A stretch of 64,000 nt of DNA from Acanthornis magna (taxonomy: Eukaryota > Chordata > Aves > Passeriformes > Acanthizidae): contig JAWUZG010000357.1 of assembly GCA_036785705.1 (NCBI GenBank), positions 248,001 to 312,000 of the forward strand. Reading direction: 5' to 3'. The position numbers and the translations under genes were made by a program. Of the stretch, positions 45,301-55,534 are shown in pieces (position 1 is the first letter of the stretch; every line of letters begins with the position of its first letter). The notes under the pieces are model-generated. The model was given only the letters and a program-made list of their open reading frames with translations. It did not search any database and was not told where the DNA came from.

Positions 45301-48300
45301 AGAGCTCTTGGGCACTTGGGAATGTGGGAGCTCTTGGGCAGTGCTGGGATTTGGGAGCTCTTGGGCAGTGTGGGAATGTGGGAGCTCTTGGGCAGTGCTG
45401 GGATGGGGGAGTTCTTAGGCATTGTGGGAATTTGGGAGCTCTTCGGCAGTGCTGGAACTGGGAACTCTTGGGCAGTGTGGGAATTTGGGAGTTCTTGGGC
45501 AGTGTGGGAATGTGGGAGCTCTTGGGCAGTGCTGGGATGGGGGAGCTCTTGAGCAGTGCAGGAATTTGGGAGCTCTTGGGAAGTGTGGGAATTTGGGAGC
45601 TCTTGGGCAGTGCTGGGACTGGGAGCTCTTGTGCACTGTGGGAATTTGGGAGCTCTTGGGCAGTGTGGGGATGCGGGAGAGCTCTTGGGCAGTGCAGGAA
45701 TTTGGGAGCTCTTGGGCAGTCCAGGGATGTGAGAGCTCTTGTGCACTGTGGGAATTTGGGAGCTCTTGGGCACTTGGGAATGTGGGAGCTCTTGGGCAGT
45801 GCTGGTGCCCCAGAGCAATTCCAGCTCCCTTCAAGTGCTGGGCTAGAAAAAATGGGAGTCCAAAGGAGTCTGGAAACACCAGGGATGGAGACATCCAGAC
45901 ACTCCAGGTCTGTGTCCCACAGACCGGGGGAACTCATGCCTTCTTTGGGCATTCTCATTGTACAGGACAGCAGTGAGTTCTCTGGGTACCATGGAAGCCA
46001 GCTGAGGCCATTCCCCAGTCCCATTCCCAGTAGGATGTGCAGGGAGCAGGTCTCTCCCAGTGCCAGGGGCAGATCAGGATCCAGGTACTCACGTGCCACT
46101 GGCTCTTGTCCTCGTTCAGCTCCATGTTGCACTGCATCTGCACCACCTGGAAAAGCCCAGCTCGGGATCAGTCTGGACATGGCCACCCTGGCTCCAGGGG
46201 CTTCCCGAGCAGGACTTTGGAATTCCAACTGAAATCCCAGAATTCCTCTCCCAGCTCTCAGCAGGGCCACAGCTAACAGGAGAGGTGTCCTTATAGCAGG
46301 GATGGACACCAGTGGAGGAGCTGTCCCCACCTGGATCTCACCTGGATCTGGCCTTACCTTCCTGGTCTCCACATCAAAGGGCTCTGGCGTTGGAGTCTTG
46401 GCTTTCTGAGGGTCCTCCTGGGGCTGGGAGAGGGCACGTGGGAGGGCGTGGGGTCTGGAGACAGCGAAGTTCATCAAGGGATAAATCCCATTCCTGGCAC
46501 AGACACAGAGGGAGGACAAAGAGGTGATTCTGTCCCCCTGCAGCCTGGCAGAGCTGGCTCTGGAAGGAGCAGGGATGGGCAGCTCCCTGAGCCCGGAGAC
46601 ACCACGGGGACGAGGACAGCATGGACACTCCCACGTGCTCATCCTGGCTCCACATTCCTGGGGAGCCGAGGCAGAGCTGGGAGCTCCAACCCACCTCACA
46701 TCCTCCAAGAACTTGTCGAGCTCAAGGAAGGAAACTTCTGAGTACCTGTGCAGGGAACAGGATGGGAGGGTTCAGGGGTGAAGGGCGGATTCCCACAACA
46801 CCGGGATCTCCAAGCTGGATGCTGTGGAATCTCCCCCATCCTCACCTCCACTGTGCCCCGGGCCGACCCTCCCTGCGGATCTCGGCCATCACCATGTTCA
46901 GGTCCAGCTCCTTGATCTTCTCCTCCACCACGTTCTCTGGCATCAGATCTGGGGCAGAGGCACAGGGGGTGTGTGGGTTCGGGGTCCTGCAGGGTGGGTC
47001 CTGCAGCCCCCGCTCCAGGGAAGGGATGGGAGTCACTGCCTCTCTCCCCAGGCTCTGCACGTGGAATCACAGGATGTTTGAGTGGGAAGGACCTTAAATC
47101 CCATTTAGTCCCACCCCCTGCCATGGGCAGAGACATTCCCCTATCCCAGGTTGCTCCAAGCCCCATCCAACTTGGACACTTCCAGGGATGGGGCAGCCAC
47201 AGCTTCCCTGGGCAGCCTGTGCCAGGGCCTCACCAACCTCACAGCTGGGAATTCCTTCCCAATATCCAATCTAACCCTGTCCTCTGGCAGTGGAAACCAT
47301 TCCCCCTTGCCTTGTCCCTCCAGACCCTTGTCCAAAGTCCCTCTCCAGCTCTCCTGGAGCCCTTTTAGGCAGTAGAAGGGGCTCTAAGTTCTCCTTGGAG
47401 CCTTTTCTTCTCCAGACTGAACATTCCCAGCTCTCCCAGCCTGGCTCCTCGGGGGTCTGGGTGGTCCCAGGCACTCACACTGGTGGTTGATGAAGCAATG
47501 GGCTGCCAGCAGCTTCAGGGAATGGACCTCGAAGAGCACTCGGTGGAAGAGGAGGTTATTGGCGGTCGGGCGCTTGTCTGGGTTCAGGGTCAGGCAGGAC
47601 AGGATGAACTCCTGAGATCAGAGCAGGGGCACAAGCTGGAGCAGAGCTGGAGCACGGCAGGACATTCCCCTGCTCCTCTCACAGGAGCATTTCGCACAAT
47701 CATGGAATCTCTGAGGCTGGAAAAGAGCTCCCAGACCATCAAGTCCACCCTGTGCCCAATCCCCACCCTGTCACCAGCCCAGAGCACTGAGTGTCCAAAT
47801 CACTCCTTGGACACCTCCAGGGATGGAGACTCCAGCACCTCCCTGGGCAGCCCCTTCCAGTGCCTGACCACCCTTTCCTTGAAGAAATTCCTGCTGAGTG
47901 CCCTCAGCTGCTCCTGGTGCTCCAGACCCTTCCCCAGCTCCGTTCCCTTCCCTGGACACACTCCAGCACCTACACATCCTTAGCTGTGGACTCCAAATCT
48001 GCCCCAGGACTGGAGGTGCCCCAGCAGTGTCAGCTCAGGGGTCACTGCCCTAAGCCTGGCTCACACTATTTTTTTATACGATTTCCTGGGAAATGGATCC
48101 ATTTCTGCAGCAGGAGCCCCAGGACAGGGAGATGGAGCAGAATTCCAGGTGGGCAGAGATGGGATGGGGGTCCCTGCTGGCCCCATCCTGGGTGTGAGCC
48201 TGGCAAAGGCTGCAGGAGAAGGGGCAGGACCAGGATCAGCCCTGAGAGCAGGAATGTGGTGGTGGGAGTGGGGAAAGGGCAGGATGAGCAGTGGAATCCA

Positions 48301-51300
48301 AGGACCTGCCTGTTTCTGCTCACCGAGAGCAGAGGAGCCCAATCTGCCGCTGTTCCTGCAGCTCCTGCCCTGCTGCTGACAGGGATTGGGGCAGGATATC
48401 TGGGATAGACCCAAAAATGATCCCAAGGGTCACAGATGGGCACCCCCAGACTGGACCCCTGTGAGCCACCTGCCCCAAAGACCCTCGGGGGTGACTCCAA
48501 TCTCTCCTGGAGACAATGATCTGCAGAGGAGACTCCCTGGGACTCCTGAAACGTGGGAAGTGTGGGATCTGAGGGGCAGGATTTCCTGTGGGATGCCTGG
48601 AGGAATTCTGTGATCAAACGAGAGAATTTGGGGAATGTACAAACTCATGATGGCCATGTTTTGGAGACTGCCAAAGGAAGAGGAAGGGGGGCTGAGATGG
48701 GTCAGGGCAGATGGAGGGGATCAAAGATTCTGCCTGTTCCATGCCTTCCTCTGGCTGAGCCCAAATCCCAACTATCCCCCAAACTGTCCTGTCTCCTTAT
48801 TAAACCCTGTTCCCAAGAATTTATGGGGCAGCTTGTTCTCTGTTCCCTGGGATCCACGTGGGCCTCTGGCCAACGTGCAGCTGGAGCAGCTGAGAGATGG
48901 AGCTTGGGAAGGGCACACAGATACCCAGGAAACCACAGCTCTGAGGGAAAACGGGGGCACTCATGGGATGGGGCCGGACCCCACCTGCACCTACTGGGAA
49001 CTGGCAGGATGGGATTTGCACCCAGGAGGGATACAGGATTGGGTTTACACCGAGGAGGGAGAGATGCAGGATGGGATTTGTACCGAGGAAGGATGCAGGA
49101 TGGGGTTTACACTGAGGAGAGAGAGATGTGGGATGGGATTTACAGGATTTACACCCAGGAGGGATGCAGGATGGGGTTTACACTGAGGAGAGAGAGATGT
49201 GGGATGGGATTTACAGGATTTACACCCAGGAGGGATGCAGGATGGGGTTTACACTGAGGAGAGAGAGATGCAGGATGGGATTTACACCCAGGAGGGATGC
49301 AGGATAGAGTTTACACTGAGGAGAGAGAGATGCAGGATGGGATTTATGCTGAGGAGGGAGAGATGCAGGATGGGATTTACACCCAGGAGGGATGTAGGAC
49401 AGGGATTTACCCCCAGGAAGGATGCAGGTTGGGATTTACATCCCAGGAACGATGCAGGATGGGATTTACACTGAGGAGCGATGTAGGACAGGGATTTACC
49501 CCCCAGGAATAATGTGATTTACACTGAAGAGGGAGAGATGCAGGATGGGGCTTACACTGAGGAGAGATGCAGGACAGGGATTTACCCCCCAGGAATGATG
49601 CAGAATGGGATTTACACAGAGGAGGGAGAGATGCAGGATGGGTTTTGCACCTAGGAGGGATGTAGGACAGGGATTTAGCCCCAGGAAGGATGCAGGATGT
49701 GATTTACACCAAGGAGGGAGAGATGCAGAATGGGTTTTGCACCCAGGAGGGATACAGGATGGGATTTACAGCCAGGAAGGATGCAGGATGGGATTTACAC
49801 CCAGGAGGGATGTAGGACAGGGATTTAGCTCCAGAAAGGATGCAGGATGGGATTTACAGCCAGGGGGGATGCAGGATGGGATTTACACTGAGGAGGGATG
49901 TAGGACAGGGATTTACCCCCAGGAAGGATGCAGGATGAGATTTACATCCCAGGAAGGATGCAGGATGGGATTTACATCCCAGGACTGGTGCAGGACAGGG
50001 TTTTACCCCCAGCAGGCTCCTCCAGCTGCACTCACCCGCATGTTGGGATCATCCAGGGAATGCCGGGCCCGCATGATGGCCTCCTCCGAAACGCGCGTGT
50101 CCCCGTTGGTCTGGATCTCCAGCACGGCCATCTGGGAGCAGAAGCGTGGCCAGTCCATAGGAGCTTCCCAAGGGACAGCCCTGGGCAGGGCAGGGGCAAG
50201 GGACACCACAGGACAAGGGACAGGGCCCCGCCACTCCCAGGGGTCTGTCCCGCTCCGCACCTCCAGCGCGCACATCCCGAAGGAGAAGATGTCCACGGCC
50301 GTCCCGTCCGCCTTCTCTGGAACATGGAGCAGGGCACGTCAGGATGGAGCCCCACCTGGAGACCCCCACCCTGCCCCATCCCTGTGGACACCTCTTCCTG
50401 CTCTCACCTCGTCTCACCTGCTCTCACTTCTCACCTGCTCTCACTTCTCACCTGCCCTCACCTCTTCTCACCTGCCCTCATCTCTTCTCACCTGCTCTCA
50501 CTTCTCACCTGCCCTCATCTCTTCTCACCTGCTCTCACCTCTTCTCACCTGCCCTCATCTCTTCCCACCTGCCCTCATCTCTTCTCACCTGCCCTCATCT
50601 CTTCTCACCTGCTCTCACTTCTCACCTGCCCTCATCTCTTCTCACCTGCTCTCACTTCTCACCTGCTCTCACTTCTCACCTGCCCTCATCTCTTCTCACC
50701 TGCCCTCACCTCTTCTCTCCTGCCCTCACCTCTTCTCTCCTTCCCTCACCTCTCCTCACCTGCCCTCACCTCTTCTCACCTGCTCTCACCTCTTCTCACC
50801 TGCCCTCATCTCTTCCCACCTGCCTGCGCAGGACCCCCCATGTCCCCCATCCCCCCCATCCCAGCCCCTACTCACGGCCGTATTCTGGAGGGAAGAAGTG
50901 CAGATTCCGCAGCTCCTCTCGCTCGATCCTGATGGGGCTGCGGAGATCATCCGGGAGCGCTGGGGGGGTGAGATGGGGTGGGGTCTGAGAGGCTCTGTGT
51001 GTGCCCACCTATGTGTGGGCACAGCCCAGGAGAGCCTCCACTCCCACCCAGGAGCAGCAATTCCCGGAGGGATGAAGGTCCTCCCTCCCCCTGTGCCCGA
51101 TGCTCCCCTGGTGGGGGCTCGGGGGCCACACGGGGGTGTCCCCAGGGCAGGGGACATGCTGGGAGGTGGCCGTGGGTCACTCACCGTTGGCAAACACTCG
51201 GTGCCAAACTGCCAGGATGGAGCGAGACATTGGGAAGGCAGCAGAGGGCAGAGAGAAGAACACGTAACACCAAGGCTGGCACCCCCAAAAGGGACCCCAC

Positions 51301-54277
51301 AACTCTCGGGGCTCCTGCCCAGATAGGACCACCCCCCACACCCTGCAGGACCCCTGTCCCCTTCCTCCTGCCACCCCCCTTGGACCCCTCACACCTCCTT
51401 GGACCCTCAGACCTCTCGGACCCCCTCAAACCCCCCAGGCCCCCTTGGACCCCTCAGACCCCCTTGGATCCCTCAGACCCCTTGGACCATCTCAAAACCC
51501 TCAGACCCCATGGACTCCTCAGATCCCTCAGACCCCTTGGACCCCTCAGACCCCCTTGGATCCCTCAGATCCCTCAGACCCTCCTGGACCCCTCAGACCC
51601 TCCTGGAGCCCTCTGACCCCCCAGACCCCCCAGGCCCCCTGAGCCCCAGCCGGCGCTGCCCCACCGGAGCCGATCTTGATGAGCCCGTTGTGCTGGATGA
51701 AGATGGTGTCGCTGGTGAGGTTGCCGTGGATGATGGGGGGCTCACAGGAGTGCAGGAAGCTGGGGGGGCACAGGGGTGTCCTGAGCACAGCCTGCACCTC
51801 CCGGGACCCCACGGGGCAGGGCAGGGAGCCAGGGAAGCCTCACCTGAGAGCTGAGAGGATCTGGGTGCACCAGCGCTTCCAGGCCTGGGGCAGGGAAAGA
51901 GCAGGGACAGAGCTCCATGAGCCAGAACACACTGGCACCCAGTGACAGGGACATCCTGCTGTGCCTTGCCCAGGCTCAGGGTCCTTTCCACCCATTCCCA
52001 GTGACAGGGACATCCTGCTGTGCCTTGCCCAGCCTCAGGGTCCTTCCCACCCATTCCCAGTGACAGGGACATCCTGCTGTGCCTTGCCCATGCCCAGTGT
52101 CCTTCCCACCCCTTCCCAGTGACAGGGACATCCTGCTGTGCCATGCCCATGCCCAGTGTCCTTTCCACCCATTCCCAGTGACAGGGACATCCTGCTGTGC
52201 CTTGCCCAGCCTCAGGGTCCTTCCCACCCATTCCCAGCGACAGGGACATCCTGCTGTGCCCTGCTGAAGCTCGGGGATGTGTCCCACACTGTCCCACAAG
52301 AGCAGCCCATCCCCTGTTTGAAGGACTCCAGCAAAGGGCTCGATGCTGCAGGAGAGCTGGGAGGGACTTTGGACAAGGGATGGAGTGGCAGGACAAGTGG
52401 GAAGGGTTTCCCACTGCCAGAGGACAGGGTTAGATGGGATCTTGGGAAGAAATCCTTCCCTGTGGGGGTGGTGAGCCTGGCACAGGCTGCCCAGGGAAGC
52501 TGTGGCTGCCCCTGGATCCCTGGAAGAGTTCAAGGCCAGGCTGGACAGGGCTTGGAGCAGCCTGGGATAGGGGAAGGATCATCCCACAGGTCCCTCACAC
52601 CAGCCCTGGGTGGTGGCTTTGCAGGTGATGCTGCTCCCTTGACCCCCCTGGGCAGGGGTGGGACACCCGGAGCACCCGAGGCAGTGTCACCCACTGCAGC
52701 CACTCCCACCTTGGGGCCAGTGGGATCCAATTTGGGCTCTCCTGGGGTCCAGCAGGGTCCCCATGTGACCCAGGAAACAGCAACTCCCACCTGCCCTGCC
52801 CTGTAGGATCTCAGAGACCCTCCCTGGGACAGAGCCACCCGCTCCAGCTGGGACCCCTGGCGTGCCCCCAGGAACTCACCCGGGCATTCATGGCCTTGTG
52901 GTTCTTCTTGGTTTTCTTCAGGAACTGCTTGAGGCTCCCCGAGGACACGTACTCCGTGATGAAGATGACCTGGCAGGGGAGAGGAGGTCAGCTCCTCCCA
53001 GCCCGGCCCCACATGGGGAAGGGAGGCCTGGGAGCAGGATGAGGAGCAGAGGATCTCCACCTGCTCCCCCTGTGTCCCCCCAGACCCCCTACCCGCGCCT
53101 TGGAGTCCTTCACGTCCAGCCAGTACTTGTGGAGCTTCACGATGTTGGGGTGATCCACCAGCACCAGCTGCTCAAACATGGTCTTGATCTTCTCCTGGTG
53201 AAACACAGGGTTTTCTTTTAGACACTTAAATGTAGAGATTTTAGTTAGAGATTTTAGAGAGTTTTAGAGTTTAGAGGTTTTAGATAAAAATTAGTTCCAT
53301 TGAAATCAACTAGAATAGAAAAAGATGCAGAACTCAGCTAGGAAGAAATTAATGATTAAGTGCAGAGTAGCCTTTGATTATCTGATATTTACTCAGCTGT
53401 GCTTAGAATAGACAATTAATAATCTCAAGAATAGAAGTTCGAAGGAGAGCCTAGACAGTTACAAATTTTGCCCAGATGCAACCTACTTAGAAGCAATCGA
53501 AGAGAGCATTGGGAGTTTTCCAGGGTCAAATGTATTGTCAAAAACCAGAGAGGTAGGAAGGTCACAGTGAGGAAGACTCATTTTACTTCTTCAGAAGCAG
53601 CCCTCAGACTCAAATTAATGACCACCGACTCAATTCCATTGCAGGAACTGCGCAAGCTTAATAACTTTTTGCTAATTTCCATATGAAGCGGGGAATGGGA
53701 GGCGCTTATGCTATGAATATGTATCTGCATTTTAAATATGCATTTTTGTTATAGATAAATAAGTTCTGTGTCGCATTGTTACTTGGGAGCTGTACATTTG
53801 GGAGCTATCCCTGCAGCTCAAATAAACATACACTTTGTAACCTTAACAAGTTAGAGAGTCTTTGCCTCAGGTGGATATCGATATTAGATCTGTATCCACA
53901 TTTTAATAATTCACTGGGGGCACACAGAGCACAGGTGAGGTGGTGGGTCCTGGGAGGTGAAAAATCCTGGGATGGGGCAGGACTGGTGAGGTGGAAGGTC
54001 CTGGGATGTGGCAGGACACCTCCAAGAGCTGGGGATGTCACCTCCCTGGTCTCCAGAGGACTCTGGAGCTGTCTTGAGGCAGAAGACAAGGAAGGCCCAG
54101 CGCCAGAGGGCAGGAGCCCACCCAGGAAGGTGTGTGGGGGTCTCAGGGTCTCACCTCGTGTGCTTTGAAGGCCTTCTTGTCAGTGAAGAGCAGCTCGTTC
54201 CACACCACCTCCACGCCCTCCTCCGTGTCCATGGCCAGGAAGGTGCTCTGGATGCCAGGCATGTTCCCCTGGTTCAC
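42281..54277 (-). CDS. NRBP2: Nuclear receptor binding protein 2, pseudokinase (exons 2 to last)
   Basis: Seventeen exons join in frame to 458 codons plus stop; human NRBP2 has 501 residues, so only about 43 N-terminal residues are missing. Exons: 54155-54277, 53093-53194, 52880-52969, 51844-51884, 51665-51759, 51185-51208, 50876-50959, 50261-50316, 50036-50131, 47479-47611, 46846-46948, 46695-46745, 46358-46493, 46093-46146, 44296-44359, 43163-43218, 42281-42349. It is a kinase fold without catalytic residues. The beta-3 lysine site reads VVWNE, the catalytic loop reads HGN (130-132 here) instead of HRD, and the DFG site reads GSV. The C-terminal part (LMPENVVEEK onward) is the conserved NRBP tail. 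NRBP proteins act as adaptors, for example in ubiquitin-ligase and trafficking complexes. No N-terminal exon (expected to end in a basic RWQKRRE-like segment) was seen up to 64,000. Confidence 0.97.
42480..42945 (+). mobile_element. CR1 ORF2 end and 3' end
   Basis: Sense CR1: CTGGAGAAAAGGAGCCTCAG, TCCTCCTGGAAAGGG, AAACTTAATGATTTCGTGATT. It is in the last NRBP2 intron. Confidence 0.85.
43163..43218 (-). CDS. NRBP2: NRBP2 exon 17
   Basis: 56 bp, (T)DNSKDLATEL to FIHE. The donor is GTGAGT. Confidence 0.94.
43845..44195. repeat. Homopurine (GGAAA)n tract, NRBP2 intron 16
   Basis: About 350 bp of almost pure G and A on the + strand, with GGAAAGGAAAGGAGAAAGG repeats. It ends about 100 bp from NRBP2 exon 16's donor. 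Confidence 0.95.
44296..44359 (-). CDS. NRBP2: NRBP2 exon 16
   Basis: 64 bp, LTLLLILEDK to DLLP plus one base. It lies between the 27-bp minisatellite upstream and a homopurine tract downstream. Confidence 0.94.
44410..45810. repeat. 27-bp minisatellite, NRBP2 intron 15
   Basis: About 50 copies of a GTGGGAATGTGGGAGCTCTT unit completed by GGGCAGT. Most units are 27 bp. Variants (TTTGGG for TGTGGG, GCTGGG for TGGGAA) recur in blocks. Confidence 0.95.
46093..46146 (-). CDS. NRBP2: NRBP2 exon 15
   Basis: 54 bp, 18 codons, VVQMQCNMEL to SQWH. The donor is GTGAGT. Confidence 0.94.
46358..46493 (-). CDS. NRBP2: NRBP2 exon 14
   Basis: 136 bp, NGIYPLMNFA to DVETRK. It contains the proline-rich KTPTPEPFD segment that is conserved in NRBP proteins. 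Confidence 0.95.
46695..46745 (-). CDS. NRBP2: NRBP2 exon 13
   Basis: 51 bp, YSEVSFLELDKFLEDV, split Arg codons at both ends. Donor GTGGGT. Confidence 0.94.
46846..46948 (-). CDS. NRBP2: NRBP2 exon 12
   Basis: 103 bp, (Y)LMPENVVEEK to PGAQW plus two bases. It begins the conserved NRBP C-terminal tail. Confidence 0.95.
47062..47440 (-). mobile_element. CR1 LINE 3' end
   Basis: Antisense CR1, GAATCACAGGATGTTTGAG to CATTCCCAGCTCTCCCAGC. It fills most of the intron between NRBP2 exons 11 and 12. Confidence 0.85.
47479..47611 (-). CDS. NRBP2: NRBP2 exon 11
   Basis: 133 bp, EFILSCLTLN to HCFINHQ plus one base. It is the end of the pseudokinase C-lobe. Confidence 0.96.
47698..47960 (-). mobile_element. 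CR1 LINE 3' end, second subfamily
   Basis: Antisense CR1, CAATCATGGAATCTCTGAGG to CCGTTCCCTTCCCTGGAC. Confidence 0.85.
47961..49009. other. NRBP2 intron 10, unique part
   Basis: No exon or repeat recognised between the CR1 and the 30-bp minisatellite. Confidence 0.55.
49010..50000. repeat. About 30-bp minisatellite, NRBP2 intron 10
   Basis: About 32 units of GATGCAGGATGGGATTTACA followed by CCCAGGAGG, with AGAGAGAGATG variants. It reaches to about 35 bp from NRBP2 exon 10's donor. Confidence 0.93.
50036..50131 (-). CDS. NRBP2: NRBP2 exon 10
   Basis: 96 bp, 32 codons, MAVLEIQTNG to DDPNMR. The donor is GTGAGT. Confidence 0.96.
50261..50316 (-). CDS. NRBP2: NRBP2 exon 9
   Basis: 56 bp, reading (Q)KADGTAVDIFSFGMCALE. 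It is the counterpart of the kinase alpha-F region. Confidence 0.95.
50392..50822. repeat. 20-bp pyrimidine-rich minisatellite, NRBP2 intron 8
   Basis: Units of TCTCACCTGCCCTCATCTCT and TCTCACCTGCTCTCACT. On the transcribed (minus) strand each unit contains AGGTGAGA, a near-consensus 5' splice site. It fills about three quarters of this 560-bp intron. Confidence 0.93.
50876..50959 (-). CDS. NRBP2: NRBP2 exon 8
   Basis: 84 bp, ALPDDLRSPI to FFPPEYG plus one base. The donor is GTGAGTAGG, followed within about 55 bp by a minisatellite of donor-like units. Confidence 0.95.
51185..51208 (-). CDS. NRBP2: NRBP2 microexon 7
   Basis: A 24-bp microexon reading (V)WHRVFAN. It is bounded by a CAG acceptor and a GTGAGT donor, and both flanking frames require it. 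Confidence 0.92.
51350..51645. repeat. Minisatellite (GACCCCTCAGACCCCCTTG type), NRBP2 intron 6
   Basis: Degenerate units of 15 and about 30 bp, GGACCCCTCAGACCC and TTGGATCCCTCAG, ending about 20 bp from NRBP2 exon 6. Confidence 0.85.
51665..51759 (-). CDS. NRBP2: NRBP2 exon 6 (pseudo-catalytic loop)
   Basis: 95 bp, FLHSCEPPIIHGNL to LIKIGS. HGN stands where active kinases have HRD. Confidence 0.96.
51844..51884 (-). CDS. NRBP2: NRBP2 exon 5
   Basis: 41 bp, AWKRWCTQILSAL plus two bases of Ser. The donor is GTGAGG. Confidence 0.94.
51940..52262. repeat. 59-bp minisatellite, NRBP2 intron 4
   Basis: Five and a half copies at 59-bp spacing, each with CAGTGACAGGGACATCCTGC and CACCCATTCC. Confidence 0.93.
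52320..52585 (+). mobile_element. CR1 LINE 3' end
   Basis: Sense CR1, GGACTTTGGACAAGGGATGG to CAGCCTGGGATAGGGGAAGG, between NRBP2 exons 4 and 5. Confidence 0.85.
52880..52969 (-). CDS. NRBP2: NRBP2 exon 4
   Basis: 90 bp, 30 codons, VIFITEYVSS to KAMNAR. It holds the hinge region and alpha-D. Confidence 0.96.
53093..53194 (-). CDS. NRBP2: NRBP2 exon 3
   Basis: 102 bp, 34 codons, EKIKTMFEQL to DSKAR. It covers the alpha-C helix and beta-4 of the pseudokinase fold. Confidence 0.96.
53205..53905 (+). mobile_element. Probable LTR-type element in NRBP2 intron 2
   Basis: A 0.7-kb AT-rich island unlike its GC-rich surroundings. It has TTAGAG repeats at its left end, ATTTAAATATGCATTTTTG-like sequence in the middle and an AATAAA at about 53,820. 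The layout resembles an avian LTR with its poly(A) signal. No terminal repeats or coding frames were confirmed. Confidence 0.45.
54155..54277 (-). CDS. NRBP2: NRBP2 exon 2
   Basis: 123 bp, VNQGNMPGIQ through FKAHE. It includes the glycine-loop region and the degenerate beta-3 strand. Its first 34 bases and its acceptor are copied in the adjacent tandem duplication. Confidence 0.96.
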
Positions 54278-54456
54278 CTGGGGGAAAGGGAAGGTTTGAG
54301 GGGTGCACGGAGGGGACAGGGGTGCTCTGGGGGAGGATGGCACCACCTGCTCTGGATGCCAGGCATGTTCCCCTGGTTCACCTGGGGGAAAGGGAAGGTT
54401 TGAGGGGTGCACGGAGGGGACAGGGGTGCTCTGGGGGAGGATGGCACCACCTGCTC
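54244..54456. repeat. Tandem duplication of 104 bp overlapping the NRBP2 exon 2 acceptor
   Basis: Two nearly identical copies, 54,244-54,347 and 54,348-54,456. Each contains the branch/polypyrimidine region, the CCCCCAG acceptor and the first 34 bases of exon 2. Only the left copy continues into the full exon. Confidence 0.85.
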
Positions 54457-54708
54457 CACAGGCAGCTCACAAAACAAAATCCATTTTCTTTTCTCTTTGG
54501 CTCATCCCGGCCTGATCAGCCAGACCTTACTGGTTTATCTGACTGGTTTATCCACGAACCTCTGGGAATTCAGATATTTTCTGGCCCCATGAACCCCCAC
54601 TGCAGCTTTGGTAGGTAAATTGTGACTGTAGCTTTATTGCACGATCACCTCCATGTCACTGGCAGAGCAGTGGTGCTTCCGGAATGATTGACACTTCCCA
54701 GTGTAAAC

Positions 54709-54745
54709 ACATAAATAAATAAATAAAAAATAATAAATAAATCAG
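54709..54745. repeat. (AAAT)n microsatellite
   Basis: ATAAATAAATAAATA run with an AATAATAA interruption. Confidence 0.9.
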
Positions 54746-55076
54746 CCTGAAACACGATTCCTGCTCAGGAAGAGCAGAGTCTCCGTGCTGCCACAACAAT
54801 CCCTGCCACGGCAACGTGGCACTGTCTTATAAAGAAAGCTTTTTTGGATTTAAGGTCCCTGAAGTGGCCCTGGAGGAGGTTGTGGCTGGAAATTGGACCA
54901 TGGGGCAAATCTCCAGTCCTGTGGGAGCTCTGGGCCGGGAGGGAGCAGGAGAAGCAGCCCTTCCTTCAGAGCAGGTCCCAAGCCAGCCCCTGGCTCTTCA
55001 CTGCTGGTGACAGTCACTGGCTCCACTCCTGCACACAGATGGGGACCTGCCCTGCACCCCCTGTCCCTGCAGCCAC

Positions 55077-55301
55077 GGGGGAGCCACCCACACCTACACC
55101 ATCCAGGGAAAATCAGAACGTCTGGACAAACCAAAGCCACCACGTCACCATGGGGGAGCCACCCACACCTACACTGTCCAGGGAAAATCAGAAGGTCTGG
55201 ACAAACCAAAGCCACCACGTCACCACGGGGGAGCCACCCACACCTACACCATCCAGGGAAAATCAGAAGGTCTGGACAAACCAAAGCCACCACGTCACCT
55301 C
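55077..55301. repeat. 75-bp tandem repeat, three copies
   Basis: Three nearly identical 75-bp units starting GGGGGAGCCACCCACACC, each with GTCTGGACAAACCAAAGCC. Confidence 0.93.
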
Positions 55302-55534
55302 TGAGCATCCTGAGGAGCTTGGGTGCAGCCCCAGGATCTGCCCGAGCATTTCCCATCCCCAGAGGTCACAGATCCTCATCCCAGGACCGTGTGCAGAGCA
55401 GCTCTGCAGGTGTCACCTCCACAGGAGGTCTCCAGACCAGCCACGACCCCCAGGACCCATCTCCAGCCCAGGTAAAACTTGTAAAACTTGCTGAAGGCAC
55501 CTGGCTCTGACCTCCACCCGTGCTGGAAAATATA

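Noticed and set aside
44209..46708. Minus-strand frames of 368-592 residues with repeated AQELPHS / KSSHIPT peptides
   Set aside because: Translation of the 27-bp minisatellite running into real NRBP2 exons; the genuine coding parts are the short exons listed.
49605..51326. Plus-strand frame of 573 residues over NRBP2 introns
   Set aside because: Runs through the 30-bp and 20-bp minisatellites and antisense to confirmed NRBP2 exons.
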